DNA of 64,000 nucleotides from Pharus latifolius. Lineage: Eukaryota > Streptophyta > Magnoliopsida > Poales > Poaceae. Under the pieces are notes generated by a model. That model was given only the letters and a program-made list of their open reading frames with translations, was not told where the DNA came from and ran no database searches. Numbering within the stretch: the first letter of the stretch is position 1; the number at the start of each line of letters is the position of its first letter. This document shows positions 11,470 through 23,893 of the stretch, in pieces. The stretch lies in assembly GCA_019359835.1 (NCBI GenBank), contig CM033323.1, positions 20,874,501 to 20,938,500 on the forward strand, in the 5' to 3' direction. The translations under genes were made by a program, and so were the position numbers.

Positions 11470-11961
11470 AGCACGAGAACTTGACTATAGGACGACACCT
11501 TTAGGAATTGGCTGCGCCAGGAAGGCGTAATTTATCTAAAAACTATTTCTTCGAAAACCCTATTTTAGTAAAAATGAGCTTTATAGTTTCTATAAAATTT
11601 GATTTCAAAGTCTTATTTGGTTTTTCTAAAAATTCGGTAAGGTAGCGAGAGCCCATTTTGTTAGAGTGCCTTGGGGGTTGGGCTACGTTGCTTGGCACAT
11701 AGCCTAGTTCTTGGGGATAGAGCCCTGTTCGAGTAGCTAGTCGACTGTTAAGGGGGTTTAGCTGGGGGATAGTGTCGATAGAGCAGGTGGATGCTCTTGA
11801 TAGCTTTTGTGCTTCGCCGTTGCTTTTGCAATGGTTAACTTGTGTATTATGGCTAGAAGCCTAAGTATTTTATGCATTAACATAGTTGCATTAATTTCTG
11901 CACTAGTATCTTAGTTGTTCTTAGTCAGTTTAGATCTATCTGCATTCCCTTCAGAGCCACC

Positions 11962-13173
11962 ATGGTTGATACAAGGAGAAGGTCCCAGAACAGCCAAGAA
12001 GAAAGAGAGCAAACTCCGCCAGGAGAAGATCCTATGAGGAGATGATCCTTATTCCGACAAGGGGCCCAGAGTTCCAACCTGTCCCAAGGAGAGCAGCCTA
12101 GTCTGCAAGAAATTCTTCTGTCTGTGGAGAAGAGTTGATAGGAAGCCTAGACAGCCCATACCTAATTGCTAGCTCAGATAGTGCAGAGATTGCCTACTGG
12201 AACCCCTGAGGGAACCACTGTAGGTGCTAGACTATCAGACTTCCAGAAGACTCGCCCACCTACTTTCTCTAGCGCAACCGACCCCATGGTTGCTGACGAC
12301 TAGTTAAGGGATGTAGAGAGAAAGCTAGATACAGTTAGATGTGGCGACAAAGAAAAGGCCTTGTTTGGATCTCATTAGTTAGCAGGCCCTGTAGCAGCAT
12401 GGTGGATGAACTATCAGGAAGCCCACTTGGACAAGGACAACATCACCTAGACAGAGTTCAAGGACCAATTTCGGAAGTTTCACATACCTACCGGTGTTAT
12501 GGCAGCAAAGCGCTGGGAATTCTGTAATTTGGTACAAGGCAACAAGACAGTCACCAAATACCTGCATCAATTCAACCACTTAGCTCGCTACACGTCAGGG
12601 GACATCGACACCGAAGAGAAGAAGATTGAACACTTCTCGGAGGGACTCCAACACTACTTGCAGTATCAGATAGCCTCCCATGAGTTCACGGAATTTCAAA
12701 CACTAGTGAACTGAGCTTTGAAGGTAGAGGAGAAGAGGAATATAGGGGAAGAGAGCCGAAAGTGAAGGATGCTCCAACAAGCACGACCGCAGCCAAACCC
12801 AGTCAGAGGGAGAGCCCCTATAACCTCCAGTTTTCAACCGACCTATCAGACTACTAGACCAGCAACAACATTATGCCCCAACTGCAAAGGAAACCACCTT
12901 CAGAAGGATTGTGCTCATCCCCGTGTTCAATGCTTTCACTGTGGACAATATGGACATCGCCGAGACTGCTGCCCATGCATTCAACTCCCAATGTCCATAG
13001 CTAGATCTCAGGCAGGGACACAGCCGGTAGCACCCAGAGCATTGACGTCACCACCACAGAACATCACAGGGAACCAACCAGGCAGAGGAGGAGCCATGGC
13101 CAACAGAGGAAGAGGAAGAGGAAGAGTGCCAATGGCAGCCCGAGGAGGCAGATTAAATTACACCTCTATCTAG
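11962..13173 (+). pseudogene. gag of the family A element
   Basis: The ATG at 11962 sits in a strong plant context (CCACCATGG) and begins MVDTRRRSQNSQEE. Stops interrupt it early (after about 27 codons) and repeatedly to 12718. The capsid part includes KRWEFCNLVQGNKTVTKYL and YTSGDIDTEEKKIEHFSEGL. Two adjacent CCHC zinc knuckles follow at about 12873-12972 (CPNCKGNHLQKDC and CFHCGQYGHRRDC), which bind RNA. A basic RGRGRGR stretch comes before the TAG at 13171, which is in frame with pol, so gag-pol was probably one reading frame. Confidence 0.88.
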
Positions 13174-14998
13174 GAAGCAGGCAACGCCACCGACATTCTA
13201 CTAGGTAGATTTCTGATCCAGTCTGCATCTGCCTTAATATTGTTTGATCCTGGAGCTACAAATTCATTCATGTCAGAAGCATTTGCATCAGAGGTTGGAA
13301 TGCATGTAGTACCCTTAGAGTACCCTATGGCTATACAAACTCCAGGGGCTAGACTACCTGTCTACTCGATTTGCCAAGATATAACCTTCAATATAGAAGG
13401 GGTAGAATTCACAGCAAATCTATTAGTTTTAGAACTGCAAGGCCTAGACATTATATTGTGCATGGATTGGTTGTCCCAACATAAAGGTCTAGTAGACTGT
13501 GAGGAGAAAACCATCAGCCTTGTCAGTAACCAAGGGGAGAAAGTTCTGTTCTATGCCGAAAGATCGTCAGCCAAGGAACCGCAAGGATCTATTCAAGCGT
13601 TGCAGAAGGTATGCCTGGAACAAGTGCCCGTAGTGCAGCAATACCCTAATGTGTTTCCAAAAGAACTTCCGGGAATGCCACCCGACTGGGAGATAGAGTT
13701 CACCATTGAGCTTAAACCGGGAGCAGCACCCATAGCAAAACGCCCCTACAGGATGCCAGTTACCGACTTGGAGGAGCTCAAGAATCAACTTGAAGACTTA
13801 GAGAGCAAAGGATTCATCAGACCCAGCGCTTCACCATGGGGAGCCCCAGTGCTATTCATGAGGAAGAAGGACGGAGCTCTACGGATGTGCGTGGATTATC
13901 GAGCTTTAAATGAGGTCACCATAAAGTATAAGTATCCATTGCCAAGGATCGACGATCTGTTTGACCAACTTCGAGGAGCTAAAGTATTCTCCAAGATAGA
14001 CTTGAAGTCTGGATACCATCAGCTGAAGATCAAGAAGGAAGATATACCGAAGACCGCCTTCACCACAAGATATGGGCTGTATGAATTTATAGTAGTACCA
14101 TTTGGCTTGACCAATGCCCCAGCAGCTTTCATGAATGTCATGAACAGCACATTTATGGATTTCCTTGACAAGTTTGTCATAGTGTTCATAGATGGCATTA
14201 TGATATATTTTAGGAGCCCCGAAGAACATGAGCAGCATCTGCACTTAGTCTTGGGAAGACTACGAGAAAGGAAATTCTATGCCAAGTTTGACAAATGTAA
14301 ATTTTGGATGACGAGGATTGCATTCCTTGGACATGTGTTAACGGAGGAAGGAATTTCGGTGGATTCAGCTAAGATTACTGTAATCAAGGAGTGGAAGCAG
14401 CCCACTACAGTTCCAGAAATTAGAAGTTTCTTGGGATTAGTAGGCTACTAGAGGAGATTCATTGAAGGATTCTCCCAAATTGCCAAACCTCTCACTAACC
14501 TATTAAAGAAGGACATTGAATTTGAATGGACCGCCAAGTGCGAAAAAAGCTTTCAGAAGCTTAAACAGAACTTGACAACAACACCAGTCCTTACATTGCC
14601 AGATAGCAAGGAAGACTTCGTAGTTTATTGTGATGCTTCGAAGCAAGGAATAGGCTGTGTGTTGATGCAAAAAGGCCAAATAGTGGCATATGCTTCACGC
14701 CAACTGAGGCCACATGAGGAAAATTATCCTACGCATGACTTGGAATTAGCAGCCGTAGTCCATGCATTGAAAATATGGCGACATTATTTAATTGGAAACA
14801 AGTGTGAGATCTACACAGACCACAAGAGCCTCAAGTATATTTTCATGCAAGTAGAGCTCAACATGCATTAGCGTCGATGGCTAGAGCTGATCAAGGACTA
14901 TGACATTAGCATCCACTACCATCCAGGAAAGGCCATACCAAGTAACTCATATTTACAGCAGGAAATACAGAACCTTCAGATAGAGATGTTACCGCAAG
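13174..14998 (+). pseudogene. Protease, reverse transcriptase and RNase H of family A
   Basis: Protease: ALILFDPGATNSF, with DPG where DSG/DTG is usual. RT (about 13700-14450): LRMCVDYRALNEVTIKYKYP, SKIDLKSGYHQLKIKKED and VPFGLTNAPAAF. The catalytic box reads VFIDGIMIYF, so the second Asp of the DD pair is Gly. A TAG at 14449 and another at 14869 interrupt the frame. RNase H follows with VVYCDASKQGIGCVLMQ and IYTDHKSLKYIF. The block ends at the insertion point at 14998, between RNase H and integrase. The DPG and DG changes suggest the enzyme is dead even apart from the stops. Confidence 0.9.
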
Positions 14999-15856
14999 TG
15001 ATATACACACGTCTCGCCTTAAGATGCGTGCATTTAGTTTGGTCCTGATCTTTCGTCGTAGGAGAAATCCGTGGATAAATGCGAGTTGTGATCTTGATGA
15101 AGGGGCGGCTAACCACGATCAAACATGCGACCAGAAACCTCACAATCGCTAAACCACTCCTCAATTGGTTATCAACCAAGCAAAGCTTGGTTGACCTGTT
15201 CACGAAGAACAACTCAAGCAAATCAATAAAGAAAAGCAAGAGCAACAGCGGAAGGATAACATCAATAATCTGAATTATGAGTTGAACATTGAGACTCCGA
15301 ATTGTACAAGTGGCAAAGGCACGAGCATACAATCTATATATCAACGAGTCTACATAAAACTAAGACCATGGCTTCTCTTTTATAGACAATGGTGTCTACA
15401 AAAGATATAAGGTTTAAAACCAGAATTCTAATCTTAAACTAATTCAAAACATAATAAAATCCTAACATACTATAAGAGATAAAAGGAATCTGTAATTATT
15501 TCTCACGGATCTGAATAGGACTCTTTCCTCTCATGCACTTTACATTCTTTTGAGTCTCCTGGTTGCATACGACATCCAATTTTGATGATTCTTGATGCGT
15601 TGAAAAGATCTTTCGAATACCTTTCCAACAAGTACTCATATGACTGATTCAGACATCTGTGCTGAAATTGGCACTTGGTCAAATTCTATGAACAAATATC
15701 CGATCGTCGCTTGGTTGCTAGGCTGTTTGGTCCTTAGGCTGCGACCATGTGCTTCTAAGCATGGGCAGCGACCTTGTGCGGTGTTGTGGCCTCGATCCTT
15801 TCTGGTCGAGCGTAGAGTTCTTCTGATCGATTTCTCATGCTAAGGATGTCCTCACA
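14999..15856 (-). repeat. 3' LTR of the short element
   Basis: Plus-strand ends are TGATATACACACG and CCTCACA. It pairs with 16171-17031. Confidence 0.9.
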
Positions 15857-16170
15857 TACTCCCCTTCTTGAAAAGGACTCATCCTCGAGTCCGACAATGT
15901 AGAACCAAAGGACGGAGAAAGGTTCGCAACATTGAATGTGAGGCCCTGATACCAACTGATATGCACACGCCTCGCCTTAAGATGCGTGTATGTAGTTTGG
16001 TCTCGATCTTCTATCGTAGGAGACAACGGGATCATAGGTGATCGATTCACACCTTCCTCAATAGCAACAGCACCATAATGGAATGTACCATGAGAACTTT
16101 TTGACCTTGACATTGTTAGTGAAAATAAGATAGATGAATTCCTATCGGCAACGTAAGCTCTGATGCCAAC
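15857..16170 (-). other. 314 bp interior of the short element with two primer sites
   Basis: Holds a polypurine tract at 15857-15870, a first primer site at 16157-16168 (minus TGGCATCAGAGC) and a second at 15943-15954 (minus TGGTATCAGGGC). The second is followed at 15957 by about 70 bases of LTR end (TGATATGCACACGCC). The interior thus contains a second LTR-primer junction, as if two related elements had been fused by deletion. Confidence 0.8.
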
Positions 16171-17031
16171 TGATTTGCACACGCCTCGCCTTAAGATGCG
16201 TGCATATAGTTTGGTCCCGATCTTCCGTCGTAGGAGAAATCCGTGGATAAATGGGAGTTGTGACCTTGACGAAGGGGCGGCTAACCACGATCAAACACGC
16301 GACCAGAAACCTTACAATCGCTAAACCACTCCTCAATTGGTTATCAATCGAGCAAAGCTTGGTTGACCTATCACGAAGAACAACTCAACAAAATAAATAA
16401 AGAAAAGCAAGAACAATAGCGGAAGAATAACACTCAATAATCTGAATTATGAGTTGAACATTGAGACTCCGAATTGTACAAGTTGGCAAAGACACGAGCA
16501 TACAATCTGTAAATCAATGAAGTCTACATAAAACTAAGACCATGCCTTCTCTTTTATAGTGGATGGTATCTACAAAAGATAAAAGGTTTAAAACCATAAT
16601 CCTAATCTTAAACTAATTCAAAACATAATAAAATCCTAACATACTATAAGAGATAAAAGGAATCTGAAACTATTTCTCACGGATCCGAACAGGACTCTTT
16701 CCTCTCGTGCACTTGACATTCTTTTGAGTTTCCTGGTTGCATACGACATCCTATTTTGATGATTCTTGATGTGTTGAAAAGCTCTTTCAAATACCTTTCC
16801 AACAAGTACTCATATGACCAATTCAGACATCTGTTCTGAAATTAGCACTTGGTCGAATTCTTTGAACAAACATCTGATCATCGCTTGGTTGCTAGGCTGT
16901 TTGCTCCTCAGGCTGCGACCATGTGCTTCCGACCATGGGCAGCGACCTTGTGCGGTACTGTGGCCTCGAGTCTTTCTGGTCGAGCGTAGAGTTCTTCTGA
17001 TCGATTGCTCGTGCTAAGGATGTCCTCATCA
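16171..17031 (-). repeat. 5' LTR of the short element
   Basis: Plus-strand ends are TGATTTGCACACG and CCTCATCA. The tRNA-Met-type primer site lies just inside, at 16157-16168. Confidence 0.9.
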
Positions 17032-18498
17032 GCAAGGGATGTTAACCACCTTAGTAGTGGAATCTAGACTCAAGGAGCAGATAGAGGATGCTCAGAAAAA
17101 GGACGGAGAGATCTGCAAGATCAAGAACAGGATCAAGCTAGGAAAAGCTCATGGATTCACAGAAGATGAGCAAGGGACTGTATGGTATCAGGGGAGAATT
17201 TGTGTTTCCGAAGACTCAGACCTTAAGGAATTAATTCTTCATGAGGCACATAAAACTCCATATTCAATACACCCCGATAATACCAAGATGTACCAGGACT
17301 TGAAGAACCAATTCTGGTGGGATAATATGAAGAGAGAAATCACATAATATATTGCCAGTTGTGACACATGCTAGCGAGTTAAAGCAGAGCACTAGAAGGT
17401 AGCTGGAAAGTTGCAGCCTCTACCAGTACCACTATGGAAATGGGAAGAGATCAGTATGGATTTCATCACAGGAGTTCCCAAAACTCAAGGAGGTTACGAC
17501 TCTATATGGGTTATCATGGACAGACTCACCAAAGTTGCACACGTCATACCAGTCAAGAAGACCTACAATGGCAGCAAATTAGCAGAGTTATAAATGCAGA
17601 GAATAGTAGCACTCCATGGCATCCCTAAGAAGAGAGCCTCAGATTGAGGAGCATAGTTTACATCTAAGTTTTGGGACAGACTTCATGAGACTCTAGGAAC
17701 TCAGTTAAACTTCAGCACTGCATATCACCCTCAGTCAGGAGGACAGACGGAAAGAGTCAACCAAATTCTGGAAGATCTCCTAAGATCTTGCATATTAGAT
17801 TATGGGGCAGCATGGGATAAATGCTTACCATTTGCAGAGTTCACATACAACAACAGTTATCAAGCCAGTCTGCAAATGGCGCCATTTGAAGCGTTATACG
17901 GACGAAAATGCAGTACCCCATTGCATTGGAATGAACCAGGAGAACAAAAGGTTATAGGACCAGAAATTATAGAGGAAGCAGAAGCTCATGTCAAACTCTT
18001 CAGAGCAAGACCGAAAGTAGCGCAATCTCGACAAAAGAGTTTTGCGCACAATCAGCGAAGACAGCTATCATTTGAGCCGGGTGATTTGGTCTATCTCAAG
18101 GTCACACCATTCAAAGGATTGAAGAGATTTCAAGTAAAGGGAAAGCTATCTCCAAGGTACATTGGACCATTCAAGGTGATCAAGAGAAAAGGGGAAGTGT
18201 CATACAAACTGGAATACCCCCAGGGTTAGCAGGAGTGCATGATGTGTTTCATGTCACTCAGCTTCGGAAATGCTTAAGGAAGCCTACTGACCGGATAGAA
18301 GCTCAAGATGTATCGTTGCAGAATAATCTCACCTACTTGGAGCACCCAATCAGAATCCTAGCCACCGATGAACGTCAGCTCAGAAGAAATAAGATTAAGT
18401 TGTGTAAGGTTCAGTGGGAAAATCATTCAGAACAAGAAGCCACTTGGGAGAAGGAAGAGGATCTTCAGCAAACATATCCTTATCTTTTCTTATCTTAG
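17032..18498 (+). pseudogene. Integrase and chromodomain of the family A element
   Basis: Resumes after the TSD as MLTTLVVESRLKEQ. The zinc-binding His/His/Cys/Cys set is visible (LHEAHKTPYSIHPDN, then ASCDTC). The core has ISMDFITGVPKTQGGYDS (first Asp); the second Asp at about 17642 is followed by TGA and TAG; the Glu is in QSGGQTERVNQ. Further stops lie at 17345 and 17591. After a frame shift near 18230 come VHDVFHVTQLRKCL and a chromodomain (CKVQWENHSEQEATWE) ending at a TAG (18496-18498). Chromodomains steer integration toward chromatin marks. At least five stops make it non-functional. Confidence 0.9.
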
Positions 18499-18523
18499 GT
18501 AAATCTCGGGGCGAGATTTCTTT

Positions 18524-18531
18524 AAGGAGGG
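18524..18531 (+). other. Polypurine tract of family A
   Basis: AAGGAGGG, seven bases before the right LTR start; the expected plus-strand primer for reverse transcription. Confidence 0.75.
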
Positions 18532-19790
18532 TAAATCTGTAACACCCTGGGTTTGGGGTGAAAATTCTTTTCATAAAAAGTCATGCATGCATGTATCTCT
18601 GTAGTAGTAGTCAGATCCTCCAGCTTTAATCTATCCTAAGCCCCAAAAATCTCAAAATCTATTCTGTAGACCCAAATCAAGTTCAGATTATCCAGATATG
18701 ATCTATTATCTATCCTGAGTATGAAAGCCTTCAGAAGTCAGATCAAATTCGATCTCTAACTCCCAGAATTATCAACTCCTTTCTCTTTTCGAAAATAGAA
18801 TTAATTTAATTACCCTAAGTACTCTGAAAATCAGAAAGCTGATTCGATTACATCTTGACCTAATCTAGACCCAAATTGTTCTTGGATTATGATCCAGGGT
18901 ATGCCAATACCCTAATCCAAAAAGTTGGCAACCAGATTCCATCATCTAGACCCTTTTCGCAAATAAGTTCAAACTATATCGCGGATTAGTCCTTTTCTGA
19001 TTTCCCAGAAGCTGGAAAAGGCTAAAAGTCACAAATCAGCTCCAAATCTTAATCTGATTTAGGGAACATCTCCCAAATGCTATTTGATACAAAATCTCCT
19101 TTTACGAGGATATCAAAATCTCACTCTAAGTCTTAGAATTCCAGTTTCGACAAAACTCACATTTGAAATACCCTAAATTACCCTGTTTTCACTTTAGTGG
19201 AAATTCGATCAAAAGTTTCCAGATTTATCAGATCTTCTCTCAAATTATTTACTGAGAAAAGTTTGCCAGAATTTTGAAGTCAAAATCAGCCCTAATCACC
19301 TAGATCCTAGATTTTACAGATCAGTCCAAGCCAAAGATTAGAAATTGCAATCGGGTCCAGCCTGCTGTTTCGACCAGTAGCGCCAGCCCGCAGCTTCGAC
19401 TAGCGACCAGTGCGCTTTCGACCAGCGCCACTTCGCCGCATTCTTCACTGTCGGTGAAGCTCTGCCGTCGCCAACACCATAGCAGCGTGGCCGACACGTG
19501 TCCGCGCCGGAGCGGCCACCGTGGCAACGATGCAGCTGCAACAGCGCCACCCGTTTTTCCCCGCGTGCGCATGCGACCGCCTATAGCCATGTCAGAAACT
19601 TTACGCCACATTGCCGACATGTCGGAGCTGCAAATCTCTTCGCCATCGCATCAACCAAACCAGCGCACGCCAGCGGGAAAAAGCCGTCGAGGCCGCCATG
19701 CGCCATCACGTCGTCACTGTCACCACCATTCGGTCGCTTCAGCCACTCGAAGTCTCGAGGTCGCCAGCTGTCGCAGGCCTTGCCCGTGCC

Positions 19791-19798
19791 TATTTAAG
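19791..19798 (+). promoter_or_regulatory. TATA-like box of the family A LTR
   Basis: CCTATTTAAG context, conserved at 54022-54029 and, on the minus strand, as a TATAAATAG version at 39390-39399 in the solo LTR and TTAAATAG at 63808-63815. It lies downstream of a GC-rich LTR stretch, as expected of an LTR core promoter. Confidence 0.5.
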
Positions 19799-21738
19799 AT
19801 TGCCAGCACATCGCAAAGCCTTCACACTCTCCAGAACTAACAAATTCTAAGTGCCACTGTCTTCGTCTTCGTCTCCGGCGTGCTGCCAGGGAGTAGCACG
19901 ATGACAGAGAGATCCGCAGCAACAAGCTCCAAATTGACATCGCTAGTATCATCCTTCAGCCCATCTCCTGGTTTCATAGCTTTGAATTTACTTCCAGAGG
20001 ATCTCGTCGCCGGTGATCACCGGAATTCCCAATTTCCCTGTTCCGGCAATGCTATTTGATTTAGCCCGAATCAGATCTTCTGTTAGTACAATTATATGAT
20101 CAGTAGAACCTCCCTAATAAGCCTATGCACTTGGATTTCAAATTCAAGCTTGCATTGGAACATTTTCCTGTTTTCGCGCGCCGCCGTGAGTAGCTCACGT
20201 TGCCGGCCTGTGCCACTTCACCTCCGACCAAATTGACCGTATCAACGTGATCCTTGTATTCCGTAGATGGTATAGCCAAACCAAATTAACCGGAGCTATC
20301 TTATATCAGCGGCACCCTTGTCGCCATCTTCTTCGAGTCCGGCGTCAACGCCGACGAGCTCCTACACTCAACCGCAGCCAAATTGATTGCTCCAGCACCA
20401 TCTGTGCAGTCCCAGGAGCATAAGCCCTCATTCAATTTCGTGATTCTTCAGCCCTAGCTTGCTATCACCATAGCTCATCTCGAGTTTTCAAACCGGCGAC
20501 TTCGACCTCGCTGTTCATCATTGTCTCACTGCCGTTGTTCAATCCACCTTGTCCAGGAGATTTGCCTTAACCTCCTAAGCATATTACTCCACTGCATCGA
20601 CCTTTGATTCTGTGCAAAATCGCAAGTTATCCCTGTGCCAAGATCTTGTCCAGTACCTATGCCATGCCGTGTCACCACCGTGTTTCCTCGCAGCCGTTCG
20701 TCGCCGTCCGGCAATTTCAGTGCTCGAAACCACCACCATTGATTCCTATTGTCTTCGCCTACCTCCTAGACATAGTTGGCGAAGCAGTCAAAGACCTAAA
20801 TTGATCAAACATCGAAGCCCTAGTTTTTGAAAGTGCACTGACACTCAGTTCACTGTGCACAGGGACCTTTTTGTTATTTCCTCTAATCCTTGGACTTTTC
20901 TGTAAAGATCAACTTGTCAAACAGATGCCTTGTTCAATTATGCACCGAATGCATTGATCTAAACTTGTTTTTCCCACTGGAAATCTTCTAAACCACTCCT
21001 ATGCTAATCTTTGACATTGTCAGCCCTTGTCAATCTATGTCAACCAATGGCATTGGATCATTTCGACCAATTTTGTTTGTGCAAATTGAATTCCACTTTT
21101 TCCACTAAATTTGTAGAGTCATGTTCTACATTTTCTTCAACTACCACATCTTGAGAAAAAGACTCTAAAGCCATGTCAGGCTATGACCTGAATGTCGACC
21201 TATTGATGTTCGTCATTTTTGAGCAAACCAACCGCGGACTCAATGTCGATTTTGATGCCTCGAAACCCTAAGAGCCTCTAACACTCATCCTTAGCCCAGA
21301 TTCTATAAATCTAGGGTTTCGACCCAGATCAGCTTGTTATCTCAGTCCGTTTCAACATCGACAAGATCAGCTCTTCTCAAGCATGTCTGCATGTTGATTT
21401 TAAAGCATTTAAAAATGGTTTGTGATCCTTGTGTGTTTGTTTGTTGGTGAGTAGATCAAGAGCCCGAGTTCGAAGACTTCGTCGCTGACCCGACATTGGC
21501 TGCTATTTCTTATGACGTGGAAGGCAAGTCATATCCTTGAATATCTTGAACCTATATTGTAAGAATTGTTAAGATATTACCTTGATTATAAAGTAGTATT
21601 GCATTTGTTGAAAAAAGAATGATTTGGTAGCACTAGGCTGGATGCCTGAGAAAATGTGAAATATGGTAGTGAGCCATAACTAATATATAAGTATATATTT
21701 ATATTCATGAAATAAAACACCTAGCTGTGACTAGGGTT

Positions 21739-21751
21739 CACTACCACAGAA
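21739..21751 (+). repeat. Left terminal inverted repeat of the CACTA element
   Basis: CACTACCACAGAA; pairs with 34653-34665 with one mismatch. Confidence 0.95.
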
Positions 21752-21759
21752 ACAGACAT

Positions 21760-22206
21760 CCTGGACGGCACATCACAGACGGGTATGAACTGTTCAATGG
21801 AAAACCGTCTGTGAAGGCCTGGAGGGAGAATATGTTCAGATATCACAGACGGTTCTGACGTCAAAAACAACTGTGAGAGTAAACCAGACGGTTCTGAACA
21901 CAAAACCGTCTGTGATAGTATACTTATCACAGACGGCTCTAACCTAAAAACCGACTGTGATATATACAATCGGTTCCCAGCTAAGAACCGTCTGTGATAG
22001 TCTAATTATCACAGACGGTTCTAACCTAAAACCCGACTGTGATATATACAGTCGGTTCTGAGTTCCGAACCGTCTGTGATAATTAGACTATCACAGACGG
22101 TTCGGAACGCAGAACCGACTGTGATTTATACAGTCGGTTGTAAACCACGAAGCGTCTGTGATAGTGTAGTTATCACAGACGGTTCTGATGTATGAACCGA
22201 CTGGAA
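21760..22206 (+). repeat. Palindromic subterminal array 1 (left end)
   Basis: Repeated inverted pairs of the form TATCACAGACGGTTCTGA ... AACCGTCTGTGATA, about 38-40 bases each, joined by short AT-rich spacers. In CACTA elements such subterminal repeats are the known binding sites for the element's DNA-binding protein. Some units have the variant ACAGTCGG/CCGACTGT half. Confidence 0.9.
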
Positions 22207-22300
22207 AAGTACCGGGGCTTCGAATTCTCAACTGTGATCATTTCTGTCTCCGATCTTCGCGCGCGGCGCCTAGGAGAACACAAAGCATCGCTTTGGAAGT

Positions 22301-22310
22301 TCTATAAATT
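22301..22310 (+). promoter_or_regulatory. TATA box of cassette 1
   Basis: TCTATAAATT, 79 bases before the ATG at 22389. Confidence 0.5.
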
Positions 22311-22388
22311 GACAGTGGAAAAATTGTCATTTACTTTACAAGTTTTTATAGTTCTCAGACTGTTTGACTCCTTAGCTTCTCTGCGCCA

Positions 22389-22901
22389 ATGGCATCCTCG
22401 ATGGCATCGTCAGCCTCGCCCTCCCCGGTATGAACTCTCAATCTTTTGGACTTACCCCTGTATTGTTAATCCATGTTCAATACATTCTTGACCTGTTGAT
22501 TTGCACAGGGAAGGGGAGCCATGGAAGACACTGCCAAAGTCAAGGCCGAGCTGAGGGCCCTCCAGGAGGAGCACAAGCTCCTCACGGAGAAGCACACTCG
22601 GCTACGGCTTGACCTTGACGATCTCTTCCAGCGCATTCAGCGCATGAAGACGGATGGTGACAATGCTAGGGCGAGGACGAGGCGTCTTCGCGAGGAGAAG
22701 AAAGCCGCGGATATGACCATCGCTGGCTGCGGTTTGACAATGAAGGATACCATCGCGAAGCTGAGGGAGGTCGCAGGCCTTCTCGACGCTGAAGTAGTTG
22801 ATCCTGAGAAGGACAACTTGTCGCTGGAGGAGTCCTGCGTCCTGGCTGCAAGTCAAACTGACTTTATTCTAGATGCAGCCAGGGCTAAGACCACTCCTTG
22901 A
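22389..22901 (+). CDS. Cassette 1: small coiled-coil protein gene, two exons
   Basis: Exon 1 is 22389-22427 (MASSMASSASPSP). The donor GTATGA at 22428 and acceptor TTGCACAG ending 22508 define an 81-base intron. Exon 2 (22509-22901) continues in frame as GRGAMEDTAKVKAELRA to a TGA, giving 143 residues. Residues about 20-85 are rich in Lys, Glu, Arg and Leu in a heptad-like pattern (LQEEHKLLTEKHTRL), so a coiled coil is likely. A TATA box (TCTATAAATT) lies at 22301-22310. The frame is intact. I do not recognise the family. Placed between two palindromic arrays, it looks like cargo of the CACTA element. Confidence 0.7.
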
Positions 22902-23217
22902 CCTAGCATTCTGTATTTTTACTTTTTTTTTGTAAGTGATGAAACAAATTATTGAAAACTTTGTTCTTATGTCAACTTTCTAATTTTCCAGCACATTCTT
23001 GGACTGCATGCAATCTTCCCTCTTTCTTTATCTTTCGTTGGCTTTTGTCGAACATTCGACCATACAAAGGTATGTACACTGTGTGCGATCAAGGAACGAC
23101 TATCGCGATCTTTGGCTTGTGATCGGAGCCCTTGAAATAATATAGAAACAATATAGAGGTCGCAGGTCCCATGCAAATAATATAAAAAGAATATAGAAGT
23201 TATATATCAACGTGCTT

Positions 23218-23762
23218 TGAAATATCACAAACGGCTCTGAGGTAAAAAACATCTGTGATAGTCACATTAGAGACGGTTTTTACGTAAGGCCCGACTGTGA
23301 TGGTCCCAACAGTGTCCTCGAGTCGACTCGAATTCTTAACCTCTATCAATATCACAGACGGTTTTTAACTCCAAACCGTCTGTGATAGTAAACGGACATA
23401 TTAAAGACGGTTCGGACATCATAACCGTCTGTAATATTAAAGCAGACGGTTTTGATCTCCCAACCGTCTGTGATAGTCCCAACAGTGCAATTCTCTACAT
23501 GCAATTGTTGATAACCGCACATAATAACTGAGCAGATGAAGAGACTTAATCATTTACTTCAAATTTAATTTGCATCGAATTATGTAATCTGACTCTTCAA
23601 CTTCCTCGCCTCGAATTCTCGACCTCTATCAATATCACAGACGGTTTTTAACTCCAAACCGTCTGTGATAGTAAACAGACATATTAAAGACGGTTCGGAC
23701 ATCAGTACCGTCTGTAGTAGTAAAGCAGACGGTTTCGATCTCCCAACCGTCTGTGATAGTCC
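23218..23762 (+). repeat. Palindromic array 2, between cassettes 1 and 2
   Basis: Inverted pairs with core ACAGACGGTT/AACCGTCTGT at 23220-23480 and again at 23634-23762, because this part lies in a tandem duplication. Same repeat type as at the element ends, although 1.5-2 kb inside. Confidence 0.85.
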
Positions 23763-23893
23763 CAACAGTGCAATTCTCTACATGCAATTGTTGATAACCG
23801 CACATAATAACTGAGCAGATGAAGAGACTTAATTATTTACTTCAAATTTATTTTGCATCGAATTATGTAATCTGACTCTTCAACTTCCTTTGC
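23328..23893 (+). repeat. 283 bp tandem duplication inside the CACTA element
   Basis: TCGAATTCT at 23328 recurs at 23611 and the following ~283 bases repeat with few differences, to CAACTTCC near 23608 and 23888. Each copy holds a set of palindromes plus ~120 bases of cassette 2 upstream sequence. Confidence 0.9.

Larger units (their letters stand above)
14999..17031 (-). mobile_element. Short non-autonomous LTR element inside family A pol, TSD GCAAG
   Basis: Two near-identical ~860 bp direct repeats (14999-15856 and 16171-17031) flank a 314 bp interior with no coding capacity. GCAAG at 14994-14998 is repeated at 17032-17036. The polypurine tract (minus AAGAAGGGGAGTA, next to 15856) and primer site (minus TGGCATCAGAGC, 16157-16168) show minus orientation. 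The family A pol reading continues on both sides. It must depend on another element's proteins for movement. The LTRs are too long for a typical TRIM. Confidence 0.93.

Noticed and set aside
19321..19850. Open frames on both strands as a gene
   Set aside because: Same GC-rich stretch recurs in the other family A LTRs (39077-39867 and 53564-54075); it is LTR promoter-proximal sequence.
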